NCBI RefSeq assembly: GCF_963678635.1
Contig: NC_087062.1
Coordinates: 26,932,833-26,996,832, forward strand
Length of the DNA: 64,000 nt
Reading direction: 5' to 3'
Source: Symsagittifera roscoffensis
Taxonomy: Eukaryota; Xenacoelomorpha; Acoela; Convolutidae
The position numbers and the translations under genes are program-made. This document shows positions 1-10,987 of the stretch, one piece after another (positions within the stretch are counted from its first letter, which is position 1; each line of letters begins with the position of its first letter). The notes under the pieces were generated by a model. The model was given only the letters and a program-made list of their open reading frames with translations, made no database searches and had not been told where the DNA came from.

Positions 1-145
1 TTTGGTTCTAAACCATCATGATAAAAAATTAGCCAATCACAGTTGACCTCTAAATTAATATTAAGATTAAAATACTTTTAACCTCTAAAATTAATTAAAC
101 ATTTTGAAATTAATTTGTCTGGAAGTTTCTGAGTCATAATTTCGA
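1..145. other. AT-rich flank of the Penelope-like fragment
   Basis: No ORF or RNA gene is visible. The stretch lies downstream (minus sense) of the Penelope-like ORF stop and is probably 3' untranslated or flanking sequence of that element. It is outside the inverted-repeat arm, which ends at 146. Confidence 0.4.
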
Positions 146-190
146 TTTAGACATGTACGTTTTGAATAAAAAACCAAAAACATTTTGGGA

Positions 191-1233
191 CTAAATTTTC
201 AGTGTTAACTCCCTGCTCCTAAACTCATCGCGCGTGTTCAAGCCCGGTTTCTCTTTCCTGATATGTATTGCCTCTAGTGTTAGCAATTTTGTTTGGTTGT
301 TTGACCTATCTATAATTTCCCAACTAAGATCTGCGCTATTTCCCTCAAGTTGGCATTGCTGAAGGTGGAGGCCTACCGGTGAGTCTGCTTTCTTATGTTC
401 CTCAATTCTGGTGGTCAAATGTCGAACAGTTTGTCCGACATAGGTGGAAGTGCATCCACTACATGACAGTTTATAAACCACTTTTGACTTGAGGTCATTA
501 GAAAATGCTGACTTCAGTGATGGTAAAGATGATTGTAGTTTTCTTGTGGTGAAAACCACTTGAACATTCGTTAATTTTCGTAACCTGTTAGCAAAATATT
601 GGCTCTGGTTACCTCTATATTGCACCATCAGCATTGGGGGCTTCTCATCCTTTGGTGATTGAACTGACAAACCCCTGTCACTATCCAGGGGCTTGCCTTT
701 ACCCTCGATGATCTTGCACAAGGCGTCTGAAGCCACCTTTGCGGACCAATTTTCAGGGTACTGATTTGTCAGCCATTGCGCCCTATTAGTTTCCATAGCC
801 TTATCAAATTGCCCCCAGCTAGATGTACTCCTAAAAACCCTGTGTACAGTGCCTTGGATAACACTACGCTTATACTGAGTTGGGGCGCAGCTTCTATATA
901 TCAGTATAGTCCCTGTATCTGTTGGTTTTTGATACCAACTGCAAGTTACACGCCTATCCTGCGATACATTTATGTTCAAATCCAGGAACGGCAAATTCCC
1001 CTCCAAATTAGTTTTCTCTAGAGTGAACTGCAAATTTGGATGAAGAGAATTGGCGGCATCGAGAAGACAACTCGGCTCCCCTCTGACTGTTCTAACTATG
1101 TCATCCACATACCTGAGGAACAATTTCACCTGGGGAGTATCCTTCTCCTTGTTCTTAGCTCGGCAGCAGCTTTCACAGTACCAGACTATCTCGGTTATTG
1201 ATGCGTATACGTCATCGGATATTTTTCCGCATT
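191..1233 (-). pseudogene. Penelope-like element RT/GIY-YIG ORF, 5'-truncated
   Basis: This is the C-terminal part of a Penelope-like retroelement protein. Reading starts at the head-to-head junction near 1236, because the upstream RT domains are missing. It retains the RT palm motif C (FLRYVDD, near 1110), the thumb and linker, and a terminal GIY-YIG endonuclease module (TYVGQTVRHLTTRIEEH, near 410-450), followed by a conserved tail ending at 191. In this family the RT copies RNA and the GIY-YIG domain nicks the target. No lesion is visible within the retained part, but without RT motifs A and B it cannot encode an active RT. The frame is open from about 1230, and no convincing start codon exists because the junction removed it. 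Confidence 0.85.
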
Positions 1234-1236
1234 AGA

Positions 1237-1605
1237 AAGTCAGCATTTTCTAATGACCTCAAGTCAAGAGTGGTTTATAAACTGTCATGTAGTGGATGCA
1301 CTTCCACCTATGTCGGACAAACTGTTCGACATTTGACCACTAGAATTGAGGAACATAAGAAAGCAGACTCACCGGTAGGCCTCCACCTTCAGCAATGCCA
1401 ACTTGAGGGAAATAGCGCAGATCTTAGTTGGGAAATTATAGATAGGTCAAACAACCAAACAAAATTGCTAACACTAGAGGCAATACATATCAGGAAAGAG
1501 AAACCGGGCTTGAACACGCGCGATGAGTTTAGGAGCAGGGAGTTAACACTGAAAATTTAGTCCCAAAATGTTTTTGGTTTTTTATTCAAAACGTACATGT
1601 CTAAA
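1237..1605 (+). repeat. Inverted, truncated second Penelope-like copy (GIY-YIG end)
   Basis: These 369 bp are the almost exact reverse complement of 146-514. They encode the last ~105 residues of the same GIY-YIG module on the plus strand, stopping at 1558-1560, then the same 3' end. I found essentially one coding difference (Lys to Arg near the start). The two copies meet head-to-head at about 1236 and leave a ~720-bp spacer, which is the unique RT part of the minus copy. Head-to-head partial copies are a known product of Penelope-like integration. The low divergence implies that the pair formed together or converted recently. Confidence 0.85.
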
Positions 1606-2160
1606 AGCAGTGTGGTAGTGATGGTGGTAAGTCGGAGTTTAATTGGAAGATAATCGCAATTAAACACACGCGACGAGTTTAGAAGTAGGGAGCTGACACT
1701 GAGGCTATAATTCCAGAATTGAGAAATTCTGGCAAAAACGAAAAAAATATTGTAATAACTTACATGTTAGCTTAAGTTTTGCGGCAAAAAAAAAATTGTA
1801 TAAACAAGAAGGGTGAAAACTCTCAGAAATATTTGACTAAATGAAAAAAACTGATACGTAATAGTTGTTACATGATTTTAGTATTGATTGTGAAGTTGTG
1901 ATTAGCTAAATGTTATGAATTTTGAAATAATGATGTCTTCTTTGATCATTTTGTTCAGATAGTTTAGTTTTTTAAAACCTGAAGATGAACAAAAATGTGC
2001 TAAAACGTTTTTTTTTTGAAATTGCAATTTTAACGCATTTTCAAACAAAAGGAATTGTCTATGTTGGATGTACTTTTAAGTATTTGCACCCCCTGAGGCA
2101 GAAGTTTACACTCTTCAGAAATTCAAAACCTATTTTTGTTCTTTAAAAGTTTTATTATGC
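1606..2160 (+). repeat. Diverged Penelope-type 3' end and AT-rich spacer
   Basis: Around 1660-1710 the sequence resembles the tail coding region of the Penelope copies (ACGCGACGAGTTTAG, then GGGAGCTGACACTGAGG), so an older copy's 3' end is probably present. No ORF is intact. From 1970 to 2160 the DNA is AT-rich with A/T runs. By position it belongs to the 3' side of the RT pseudogene into which the Gypsy element inserted. Confidence 0.45.
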
Positions 2161-2215
2161 CCGAGTGTGTTTCGTTCCATTTTTCGCTTAGTTCCTCTGC
2201 TAGTTTGTTGACGGT
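2161..2215 (-). pseudogene. Severed C-terminal piece of a non-LTR-type RT protein
   Basis: Read on the minus strand, this piece encodes VNKLAEELSEKWNETHSGII. That fits the C-terminus of the degenerate RT protein whose preceding part lies at 23601 and beyond, on the far side of the Gypsy element. The two halves are 21.4 kb apart because the LTR element inserted between them. The assignment rests on family resemblance of the C-terminal region (xLAxxLSEKWNxxxS) and on position. Confidence 0.55.
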
Positions 2216-3126
2216 TGTAACATTCACCCGGAAGTACATATCGACGGAAAATAAAAATTAGCTATAAAACGACAGGCCAGCGTCTAAACTAAGCTCTTCA
2301 TGCTTTTCACCGTCTCTACCAAAGCAGGTTCTTTTTGTGGTCTTTCTAACATCGGGTCGACAAAAACGTTACTGTTCTCGGCTTCGGTCAAAACAATCAA
2401 ATTAACTTAATTACATGCAAAATTAGTGAGCTCATGGCTGGGTCTCAGTATCCCCAGACCACGAGGTCACTCCTAAAAACAAGGCTACTACTACTTCTTA
2501 TATTACTATTGTTTTTGTACAGTAGATAAAAATCATCATCTCCATTGAAGATGTATCAACCCTTTCCCCGAACTCCTAGCTTCTCATTGTCGTAAAAGGA
2601 ATTCAGATGTTAAATAAATTCATTTCAAGACATAACCGGGAAGCTAAAAGTCTATATAAAAGAGTTTCAGTTCAACTCCCGAGACCCCTCGGGATTCCTG
2701 AATCGGGGGAAATAACGTCCTTATCTTCCTTCCGGAAGGCTGTCTTCTACCCTTCACCGTTGTTGTGAACGGCCTTGCAACTTTTGTAGCGACACAATAG
2801 TTGCATCTCGGAGCGGTCTCTTCTAACTCTGCAATTCGTTGTTGTTTTTCAATCACAATTCTCGTAGTTATCGCTATCGCAACTATTGTTGTTCTGATTT
2901 TATTCTGGTTTTCTTCCAAAATGGCCGTTTTTGACGCTTCTCAGAATTTTTACGTCAAAACTTCGAATTTTTAAAATTTCAAAATACCAGAATATCTTGA
3001 CTTTTGCCGTTTCACTGATAGTCCCAGTAACGTTGTTAATCTCTTAAAACAGTCAATTCGGAAGGTTAGCTGCTAAAATTTAGAATCCATCCAATCTGCA
3101 GTTTTGACCATTCTGGTCGAATGTCA
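2216..3126 (-). repeat. 3' LTR of the Gypsy element
   Basis: This is the partner of 22691-23600, sharing continuous similarity with scattered substitutions and small indels. On the minus strand it runs TGACATTCGACC...GAATGTTACA. It lies downstream of the coding region, so it is the 3' LTR. A minus-strand reading frame (2644-2919) has a near-identical counterpart in the other LTR. That conservation is expected from LTR pairing alone. Confidence 0.93.
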
Positions 3127-3137
3127 CATACTCCCCG
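3127..3137 (-). other. Candidate polypurine tract
   Basis: Immediately before the 3' LTR on the minus strand is a short purine-rich run (CCGGGGAGTATG). Its position fits a plus-strand-synthesis primer. It is short and contains one T, so the assignment is by position more than composition. Confidence 0.45.
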
Positions 3138-3959
3138 GACAGCCCGGTCAATGTCCCCATTGAATCTCGTACTGTTCCTAAAATTGGTACAGTGTCATCG
3201 AACAGAATTTACAAAATGCACGAAATTACTTTTATCCGCGTTATATCCACTCACTGCAGATTACAAATGGCATCATACTACACCACTACAACCTTCTAAA
3301 TGTATTCAATAATCTGCACTTTGAGGATATGACTTAAGATAAAACATTTTTTCTGACTTCCAACGTCAATACCATGATTTAAAACTTTTTCTCCTAGGTT
3401 TTGAAAGGTGTTAGTTTGCAGGACAGTCCTGCCAACCAACAAACTAAAATTATCCTACCATGCTTCTTCCCTTCGGAAATTTTAGTTGTCATTGTCCTGA
3501 ATATTAAAATTAAGGAACTCTTTGGTTAGAAAGAACAATGAAACAATCTCCCTTTTCAAGAGATTACCCAAGCCTTTCATGTCACCACAAAGTGATCAGT
3601 TTTCCTAGTTGATTAAAAACAGTCATGCAGGCTGGAATATTTAAATATACTCTTTACTCAAGACTTTCTAAATAAATAGTAAGTGTATCTAAACCCACTA
3701 ACTAAAATCAAAATGCAAATTTATAAATGCAACAAATTCTCTAATGCTCAAAACTCAACTAAATGTTTCAGTTTTCAATTACAACTTGGTTGCTTAGTTT
3801 CTCACTTGAGTTTTCGTCACACACATAAAACAATTCTGAGTTTTAACTTCTTCTCTTTTGTCACTTCTTTGTTTCTTCTTTTTCCGTCGTTTAGAAGTTC
3901 TAAAACTTCTAAATTCTTCTAATATCGTTTCTTTTTGCGTCTTGTCTTCCGGCCATTTG
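3127..3959 (-). other. Non-coding 3' region of the Gypsy element
   Basis: About 830 bp lie between the last recognisable coding sequence (stop at 3960) and the 3' LTR. The stretch is AT-rich with only short frames on either strand. I see no env-like, transmembrane or RNA-gene signature. Confidence 0.6.
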
Positions 3960-4697
3960 TCAATGCTCCATCTCCTTCTCCTGCGACATTGACTCTGCAC
4001 TTTCAGTTTCTGTGTCTTGCAACACATCGTTAGCTTTTCTGACGCTGTTGGAAGCAGTCCTCCGACACTTCTGCTCTTCTACCCTCTGTTTACAACAAGG
4101 TAGGGGATCTACATTAGATTCTCTGTTTCTGCAGAAGCTATTGTGAATGCACAACTTCACGTTTCTCTCCAAATCTTCCTTCAACATCTCTTCTTTTTCC
4201 CTTCCATCACGTTCACTTGACCTGGAAATTCTCTTCACAGCGGTGGTCACTGCATTCCGATGAGTCACGAAAGCTCGCTTGAAAGCTCCTACCCCAATGT
4301 CCAGCTGATACACACTGTACAGTCTGCAGTGCTTCGACATATGCTTCTTGGCATACTCATACAACCATGCAGTCATGTTGGCTCTAAACCATGGCATCAG
4401 TCGTCTCCTTGCCCATATCTTCTTCACTTCCATCGGAATGTTCAGAAACTTGCACGTTGTCTCAAAAAGATCTAAATTTTTTGGACAACCCAATTTCTGC
4501 ATTTGTTCTCTCGTCGGTGCCTCCTGTCTATTGTTCTCCTTTACATGAGCTTCCAGCCATCGTATCGCCATCATAACTCCCACTGTCACTATCGTTATGG
4601 GCCGTGATGATTCTGTTAAACCCATGGAGAGCAGCTCTCCAGAGTCCCAGATCAACATCAGATTACTACGCCCGGGATACCACCATGTTTGCAGCAA
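3960..4697 (-). pseudogene. C-terminal segment of the giant ORF, unrecognised
   Basis: This 245-residue frame overlaps the previous segment by about 40 bp, so a frameshift near 4680 probably splits one protein. The first two thirds are mixed helical with several Trp and Arg (e.g. KKIWARRRLMPWFRANMTAW). The last third is very charged and Cys-rich, ending in a Glu-rich tail. I recognise no family. No transmembrane helix or signal peptide is obvious. Confidence 0.5.
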
Positions 4698-5523
4698 GCA
4701 TGGCAGGGAAACTCATCATGTGTTAACATGATGCTCCTCCAGTTACGCTTTCCCGAAGCTTCCAGTAGTTGATCCACTTCCATCATCACTCGGTGGACTT
4801 CATTATTCTCATCTACTGTATTGTAATCCGTAACGGTTGATCCTCTCTGTTTTTGTCTTTCAAAATCGCTGAAGTTCCCACTGACGTATCCCATGAACTT
4901 CTTTCCCAGTATCGATTCCAACTCCTCCTTAGTTCTCTCTGGAACTGCTGAGAACGTCTTGCACAATAACTCATCAGATCTTTCTGACATTTTCGCTAAT
5001 CTCACACACTTTGGCACTGAGAAGGCTTGATCCACGATCGTTCTCGTGCTTTTTACATCCACAGCTACGAAATGCACTGGGTATCTGCTCTTGCACATTG
5101 GAGCTAGTGTCGATCCCACCAAATATCGCGCTCCCGATGGTCTGCGATAAGTTTCACTGTGCCTGATGTTCATTTCCGCCTCGATCGCTTCCCTCCATTT
5201 TCCTATGTGCTTTTGCTCAGTTTGCAAAACTCCCGGAAACACTTCTACACTGATGGCCGTGACTATCTCATGTATCTGTTCTAGATTCAATAGTGACTCT
5301 AAAGAAACAAACATACCTCGGTTCCTCCATTGCAATCTGCGATCAATTCCGTTTCCGTCTTCGCTTTCATCACAATGTTCCCAAACAGTATTGTCAACTG
5401 TTTGTGTCGTTTCTCCAGGGTTTTCATGCAATCTAGACTTCCACAAACGTGACCTGCCAGTCGGCATACTTCTGCCAGACAGCTATCAGGTTTAACCCAG
5501 TCTTCTGGTCCCCAGCCAGGCAA
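4658..5523 (-). pseudogene. Giant-ORF segment, two frames, unrecognised
   Basis: Two overlapping frames (5523-5299 and 5467-4658) appear to be one protein broken by a frameshift near 5310. The first part ends in TELIADCNGGTEV, and the second continues usefully from about RNRGMFVSLESLLNLEQIHE. The upstream part of the second frame (5467-5320) is then a shadow. The region looks globular with conserved-looking His/Cys near the end (DEFPCHACCKHGG). No family recognised. Confidence 0.5.
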
Positions 5524-5578
5524 CTCTACTTTGTCTTCCCCGTTGCCCGTTGCTCATAGAGGCTGTTGTCATCACATT

Positions 5579-5965
5579 TTAAATGATATTAAGATCACGC
5601 AGGTTACAGTCCGCATTTAGTTCCCTCTGTGCATCTTGCGTTGCAAGTAGTATCGAATCAGCATTGGGATTAAGACACCACGGTGGTCTCATCAGTTCCC
5701 ACACTACCATCAAGCTTGTTCTTAGTAATTCATCTGAGAATCCCAATCCAAATTCCACTCGTTTGTCGGATTCTGGCACGGAAGGTGCAGCTACCTTTTC
5801 TTCTAGGACTAGTCCCAGTTTGGTCTGCGGGTTAGCAGCGCTCCTAATCGTTGCAATTCTCGTCGTCCAGAACCTCAGCAACACTGCTTGTTCGTAATCA
5901 AAGAAGTAATCGCGTATGTCTTCACTGAGAAACGGGTTGTACGCCATCCCTATGACTCCGGACAC
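5579..5965 (-). pseudogene. Giant-ORF segment, 128 residues, unrecognised
   Basis: This frame is the same as that of the 590-residue segment upstream, separated from it by TAA at 6020 and TGA a few codons later. It starts effectively around GYVSGVIGMAYNPFLSEDI and ends at TAA (5579). A frame change near 5540 leads to the next piece. The composition is that of a soluble protein. No motif recognised. Confidence 0.5.
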
Positions 5966-6019
5966 GTAACCGAATGATTTCTTTCTGATTGGTCCTCAGC
6001 ATTCATTGGATTTCGGCAG

Positions 6020-7792
6020 TTATCCCATGGATTCCTTAGTGAGCCTCAATTCTTTGTTCGAGAATCTCCTGATTTCGTCTATTTTCCTCATCGGTTCTAG
6101 CTCCTCGTGTTCTTTCATGTTCACCCTCATCGGCTTGCTCTGATGCATATCCAGCAGTGCTAGCAAGAGTAAGGCTTTCGCTCGTTCATCACCCTCTTTC
6201 TGCATCTTGACACAGGTATTCAATGCTGGCACTGAATTTTGCTCTATCATGAATCGGATGAAACAGAGAGCGTCCCTCCGCTTCGAGCACGCTACTGCCA
6301 TTCCCTCCTCGATTATCAGATCCCTCATACTCGTCATCAGGAAGACCTCTTCTTTCGATCTCTTCCTTTCTTCTGAATCATATTCCTCGCGAGTCAGTCC
6401 GATCATGCACCAGGCGAACCTCAGCTGTAATTCAGTCCTCACGTAGGGGACTGCTATCAGAGCGTGTATCCTTGGTCTAGTCCTCATCTCTTCCTCAAAG
6501 TATCGTAACACTACAGCTTTCCATGGAAGGCTCACCAACTGCCCGATCGTTTCCGCCTGCATCTCAGACGACGCTAGAGTCCCGTATGCTTTCTGCTTAA
6601 GGTTGGTGCTTTGCATCATTGTCTCCAGATAACCTTCCATGGCACTCTTGTCTTCCAGAACCATTAAGTGTCCTCTGGCCGAGTTTCTGTACTCCATTAT
6701 CTCCATGTACCCACCGGCGGGTTCATCTATTGCTACAGTCTCCGACAGTGTCAGTCGGTTATATTCCACTGGGACCAGTTGTCCTACGACACTTCCCTTT
6801 CCGTGGTTCATGGGAGACGGTTTAAAGTCTTTCATGGTACTTTCTCCACATTGGCTAAGTATTCCCAATTCTAACGTTGCTCCAGTCAGAGTGCGGTCAC
6901 TCCGTTTGTATTTATAACCTGTCGACTTTATCCCTGCCATGAGAATGGGATGCACCATTGCTACATCCGTCAACATTCTGTCTGTGCCAGGCAATCGATC
7001 GTCACCTTGTCCCAAATCAATGACTTCTCCGACTCGTTTCCTTTTCGCTGAGTTGACAGCTTTTATCAAAATCTCCGAATCGACCTTCGTCTTTCCCGAT
7101 CTCCTCGGTATCACTTTGCTGCCTAGTTTCATCTTCATCTCATTGAATTTATCAATCACCAATTTCGATCGCATCGTTCCTTTCCTAGTTCTCGACAGAT
7201 ACACAACTTCTCCTTTATCCTCTTGCGGTGTCATCTTTACAGGAGAGTTTGCTTCACTTTCGTCAGTGGCTGAGTCGATCAACAACTCGCTCAATCTCCC
7301 TTCACACTCGTCGAGTTTGTCAAGGACTTCCCGCATCAGTGGTCGGTTGAGACCTATTTTCAAAATGGACTGGGTTCCGTAGCTCTGAACCACTGTCCAG
7401 ACTTCCTCCATGAAGGCTACTCTGTCCAATCTGCATCCCGTCCTATTCTCAAGGTCTCGGTGATGTACCTCCCACTCTTCTTCGGGTAATGTTCCCAAAA
7501 AGGGTACTCTGGCAGCGCCTTCTATCCTCCGTGATTCCATGAGGAGTCTTTGTTCATTGTCTTTAGAATTGCCCGGAGAGCTGCTCTCCGGCAAATTCCG
7601 TTTCATTTCCGCAAAAACTGACGGAAGCTCCAGTCTCGAAGTACCTTCGTTTGCTGGTTCAGTCGTTTCCAACGCATCTGCGTTGTTTTCAAAGTCACTG
7701 AATAAATTGAATTCCAGGCTGGATATTCTCTGCTTGATCGGGATCCTCTTGCATAGGCTCTTCCGATCGACGACTTCCTCCCTGCCCATCAT
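6020..7792 (-). CDS. Giant-ORF segment, longest intact frame (590 residues), unrecognised
   Basis: This is the longest uninterrupted frame in the extra region, beginning at an ATG-ATG pair (7792) and ending with TAA at 6020. The first ~100 residues are acidic and Ser-rich. The middle has a basic stretch resembling a nuclear signal (SAKRKRVGEV, ~residues 248-257). The final 250 residues are Met- and Glu-rich, probably helical, including an Arg-Thr-Arg-Pro motif and Lys/Glu clusters. The upstream frame (7970-7695) overlaps its start by ~97 bp, so either two ORFs overlap or one ORF is frameshifted. No known domain is evident, and no membrane segment is seen. Confidence 0.6.
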   Translation of the reverse strand: MMGREEVVDRKSLCKRIPIKQRISSLEFNLFSDFENNADALETTEPANEGTSRLELPSVFAEMKRNLPESSSPGNSKDNEQRLLMESRRIEGAARVPFLGTLPEEEWEVHHRDLENRTGCRLDRVAFMEEVWTVVQSYGTQSILKIGLNRPLMREVLDKLDECEGRLSELLIDSATDESEANSPVKMTPQEDKGEVVYLSRTRKGTMRSKLVIDKFNEMKMKLGSKVIPRRSGKTKVDSEILIKAVNSAKRKRVGEVIDLGQGDDRLPGTDRMLTDVAMVHPILMAGIKSTGYKYKRSDRTLTGATLELGILSQCGESTMKDFKPSPMNHGKGSVVGQLVPVEYNRLTLSETVAIDEPAGGYMEIMEYRNSARGHLMVLEDKSAMEGYLETMMQSTNLKQKAYGTLASSEMQAETIGQLVSLPWKAVVLRYFEEEMRTRPRIHALIAVPYVRTELQLRFAWCMIGLTREEYDSEERKRSKEEVFLMTSMRDLIIEEGMAVACSKRRDALCFIRFMIEQNSVPALNTCVKMQKEGDERAKALLLLALLDMHQSKPMRVNMKEHEELEPMRKIDEIRRFSNKELRLTKESMG

Positions 7793-8788
7793 TTCCTCCT
7801 GACGTATCTCTAGAACTTGAGGGTCCTTGCTTCTCAGTCTTGGCCCCTTCCGGAAATTTTGGTATGATTAATCCTCCAGCAGAATCATCTTCCTCTTCTC
7901 CATGGACCACTATGATTTCCTCATAGCCGAAGGGTGCCAGGAAGGTTCTCGTCTGCAACGTTCCTCCCACTGTAAACCCTGTTTCACCCTGTTCAAAATC
8001 AGGGAGGTCTCAGGTAATTCGGCTCTGCCTCTCATCCTCATAGGCGCTAGGTTTAATTCCATCCATTCCGTGTCAAACGCTCCAGGCTTCGGAGTCGCGG
8101 CATTGCCTACGCGCCTCCTCGTGGCTTGATCCGTATAAGCAAATCGCGTATACTGTAACACTGCGGCATTCCTGCCCACAAAACACGGATCCATCGTTTC
8201 CGAGAATTTCGCTACCTTCCTTTCATTGGTCTCAAATGCTCTCAATCTAGGAGTTTGTACTACTGAGACTGCTCCGAGCAACACTCTTCTTATCAGAGGG
8301 AATTCAGGGATTTCCTGTGGCAGCTTCTCGTAATCACCCCAGTCTTTCGTTTCCTCTCTCACCTTGTGGTATGCCGCAGTGAGACGAGGAATTCTTGTTA
8401 TCTCACCATTCGTCTTGTCATAGGGCCTTAGATTCCAGAGCTTCGGAAATACTTCAATGTGCCCTCTCTCTACTTCTCCCATACGATCACGGAAGTGATC
8501 ATCAAAGTTGACGACCGTCATTTCTAGCTCTGTTGTTTTCCCAAACAACAGATCTTCGCTCATGATTTCTCGCAAAACATGCTGCTCACACCAGTTCAGC
8601 ACACTCCCGTCGACTGCTGATACGAGGTTCAGGTGCAGCACCGACCTCCTGTACGCTTCCACCTTAACATCAGGGAACGCAAACGTGACTGCTGGTACAT
8701 AGATCACTGTCACAAACTCCGTGGCCCATCTGATCAGCGCTAAGGGATCGGTCCTCATAGCTAAGCTTAGATCAGTTAGCAGAGGCAT
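7695..8788 (-). pseudogene. Giant-ORF segment with linker, unrecognised
   Basis: The frame 8788-7910 (292 residues, ATG at 8788) is continued after a frameshift near 7960 by 7970-7695, whose useful part begins near GGTLQTRTFLAPFGYEEIIV. That continuation becomes a Ser/Gly/Glu-rich linker. The first part is globular (e.g. PALIRWATEF-type helix, then WCEQHVLREIM). Nothing matches a family I know. The join is inferred from coding continuity and the short overlap. Confidence 0.5.
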
Positions 8789-8814
8789 GCCCCGAGATGT
8801 CGTCTCACGTCTTC

Positions 8815-9549
8815 CTACCTCTCAATCGTCTCAACTTCTCCTGTTCCAAAGCGATTCTGATGCAGGATGTACTGGATAAGAGTATGTCTCAGATCTCTTA
8901 TCTTATTCCACGAATCCGTGGCTTTCTTCACATCAAATTTCTTCACATTCTCTCTCATCTGCTCTGGGTAACGTGTCAGGTTCATCAGTCCTCCCAAGTT
9001 TCCATGGGTTCTTGGAATCAATGTTAGAAGTCCATCTTACCGCAAGTTCTGAACTCCTTCGGTGAGCAGTACTACCGGTCCTTTCACAAAGTTTTCTGCT
9101 CCAAACGTCACGAACAAGGCTAGCAGTTCAACGATTGATACTTCCACTACTGCTTGGAGGAATTCTCTTATCAAGTATCGAGAGAGTTTTGGGTAGACTT
9201 TTGCCAAGAAGGACGCGGTCCATCCGGCTGCCAGCCCTTCCAGCATGCTAGCAGTCCGTTCAAAGCCTTCTTCTCCCTTCACCTTCTCAGTCCAGAAAGT
9301 TTCCAGGGTAACTTGGCACACTATGTTTACAAACTCGGCGGCCTTCTCCTCGGAATTTTCGGCCAGGTTCACCTCCTTTTTAAGGTAGGCATGGATCTTC
9401 CGGATCATCACTGGGCCTTGCTTAAAAGCATCAGCGCCCAATGCCGTTACTCGGGGAGTTAAATGTAGCCACTGGTTAGCTTCTGGTTTGGTTCTCAAAA
9501 CCATCGCCTCCAAGTGAGCTCTGGTATCCTTGGAGTTATTTCTTCTCTT
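8815..9549 (-). pseudogene. Giant-ORF segment, helical, with in-frame TAA
   Basis: Reading continues in the same frame from the segment ending in TGA at 9550, through a 158-residue stretch (to TAA at 9037) and a further 68 residues (to TAG at 8815). The middle is hydrophobic-helical (LLALFVTFGAENFVKGPVV). It could be an amphipathic helix bundle, and I cannot call a membrane span with confidence. The first in-frame ATG is 9504. No family recognised. Confidence 0.5.
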
Positions 9550-10987
9550 TCATTCCTCTTTTATGTCCATTCCTCGGAACCATAAGTCTTTCGACATCGC
9601 CACAATTACCAGATGGTCGTCATCTATTCCTGGCTTCATTTTGAGCTGTCGACTGAAATTGGACAGTTCCAACCCCAGCACCTCGTCCAACACTAACATG
9701 TGTAGCGCATGGTCCTTAAATCCTCTCAATGCATTCGAGATATCCGACCACACCGCAGGTAGCTCAGCACTGAGTGGTCTCAGGTTCTCCATCTCTATCA
9801 TGCGATTTGGGGCCGATATGATTACATCATATTTCCCTTCCGAAAGCAAGGGCACGATCGCATACACGAATTTCAGTCCATCCTGGAGATGTGCATACCC
9901 CGGAGACAGCGCGAACACTGCGCTCGGTGTCATCTTGGTGAAGGACCCCTCCTTCATCGTATCCTCCACTTCACCAATTGACTCGAGGATGTCTTTTATT
10001 GCTGGCCATACAGCATTTTCTGCCGTTGTAGGCTCTCTGAGTCTGCTCAGGAAACCTTTACTGTGTAGATGGTCATTGATGCCAGCAAACACGATCGTGA
10101 TTGGGTTCATCTCCGTCTGTATTTGTACTCCGATAGCCATTGACACGGATTGCAGTAGGTCCAGATCGACCGCTGCCAACATTATGACGTCCGGCCAAAA
10201 CAGAGACTTGGAAGTGTGTACGAACTCTGAATTCGCTACTATCATAATCTTGGCCTTCCTCATTTCTGCCTTGTCGTACGCGGCAAAGATGGTCTCATCT
10301 TTCTTTATCGCTTTCAATCCGCCGTACCTTTGGACATCACCTTCTTGATTCACTTGTTTCGGGTATAATCTTTCTTTCACATGACCTGGGGGTGTCATCA
10401 GCTGCCTGAACATCTTCACATGTTGTCCAATCGGCGCCCTCGTTATCAGAAAATTTCCCGGTCTCTCTTCTCGATTCCCCTCATCGTGATTCAGTCTTAC
10501 GTCTTGTAACGGCCTTGCATTCACTGGGCCCATCGTGTTATTAGAGGGCAGTCCCTCTAGGTCGGCAAACCTGAAGGCAGTTGTAGAGCTGAAGTTTTTG
10601 CCAGCCGCTATCAACCAGTCCACTCCTGTTATCGAGTACAACCCGCTGACCGATCGAGTACAACCTTGCTCCGTTCAGCATCCTCATAGCATCCGCTGCG
10701 AAGCTCACTGTCTGAAGGTTCAGTTTTCTCAGGTCATCATTGTATATGTGCCATGGAGAAGGTAATGACCTCGACCACATTAGAGAGCTCCTGCTTGGAC
10801 GTCGCTCCTCTCGACTGGTGGTCGTTGTCTCAGATCTAGAGGCGCTGGTCGTTTCCGCTGCCGAGATGACAGGTCCTAATCTTCGTCTAGGGTTGATGGT
10901 CCTCCTCATGGGCGCTTCTCCCAATCGATCTCGTACATCTGTTCTGTGGCCGGGTTCGCTTGAGCTTTGCGGCTTATAGATGGTCAC
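9550..10987 (-). pseudogene. Giant-ORF segment with a second GxND-like motif
   Basis: Two frames, 10987-10541 and 10641-9550, join near 10620 by a 1-nt shift (first ends RVVLDNRSG, second continues VDWLIAAGKNFSS). The first ~90 residues are Arg/Ser/Thr-rich and disordered-looking. The rest is an ordered alpha/beta-like domain with NPITIVFAGINDHLHSKG (near 10085), reminiscent of SGNH block III. A later DDDH is a possible block V. No matching GDS block I was found, so assignment to the SGNH fold is tentative. The region starts right at the stop of the SGNH segment (the stop at 10984-10986 overlaps the first codon). Confidence 0.5.

Noticed and set aside
1970-2030. Hammerhead-ribozyme-like words (CTGAAGATGA...AAAACG) near the Penelope remnant
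   Set aside because: The conserved CUGAUGA/GAAA core and paired stems could not be matched; resemblance is too weak.
3127-5965. Envelope gene at the end of the Gypsy element
   Set aside because: No signal peptide, furin-like site or terminal transmembrane helix could be seen in any 3' segment.
9530-10348. Plus-strand 272-codon ORF
   Set aside because: Antisense shadow of the better-supported minus-strand giant-ORF segment; composition is Ser/Cys/Phe-rich, as expected from the reverse complement of coding DNA.
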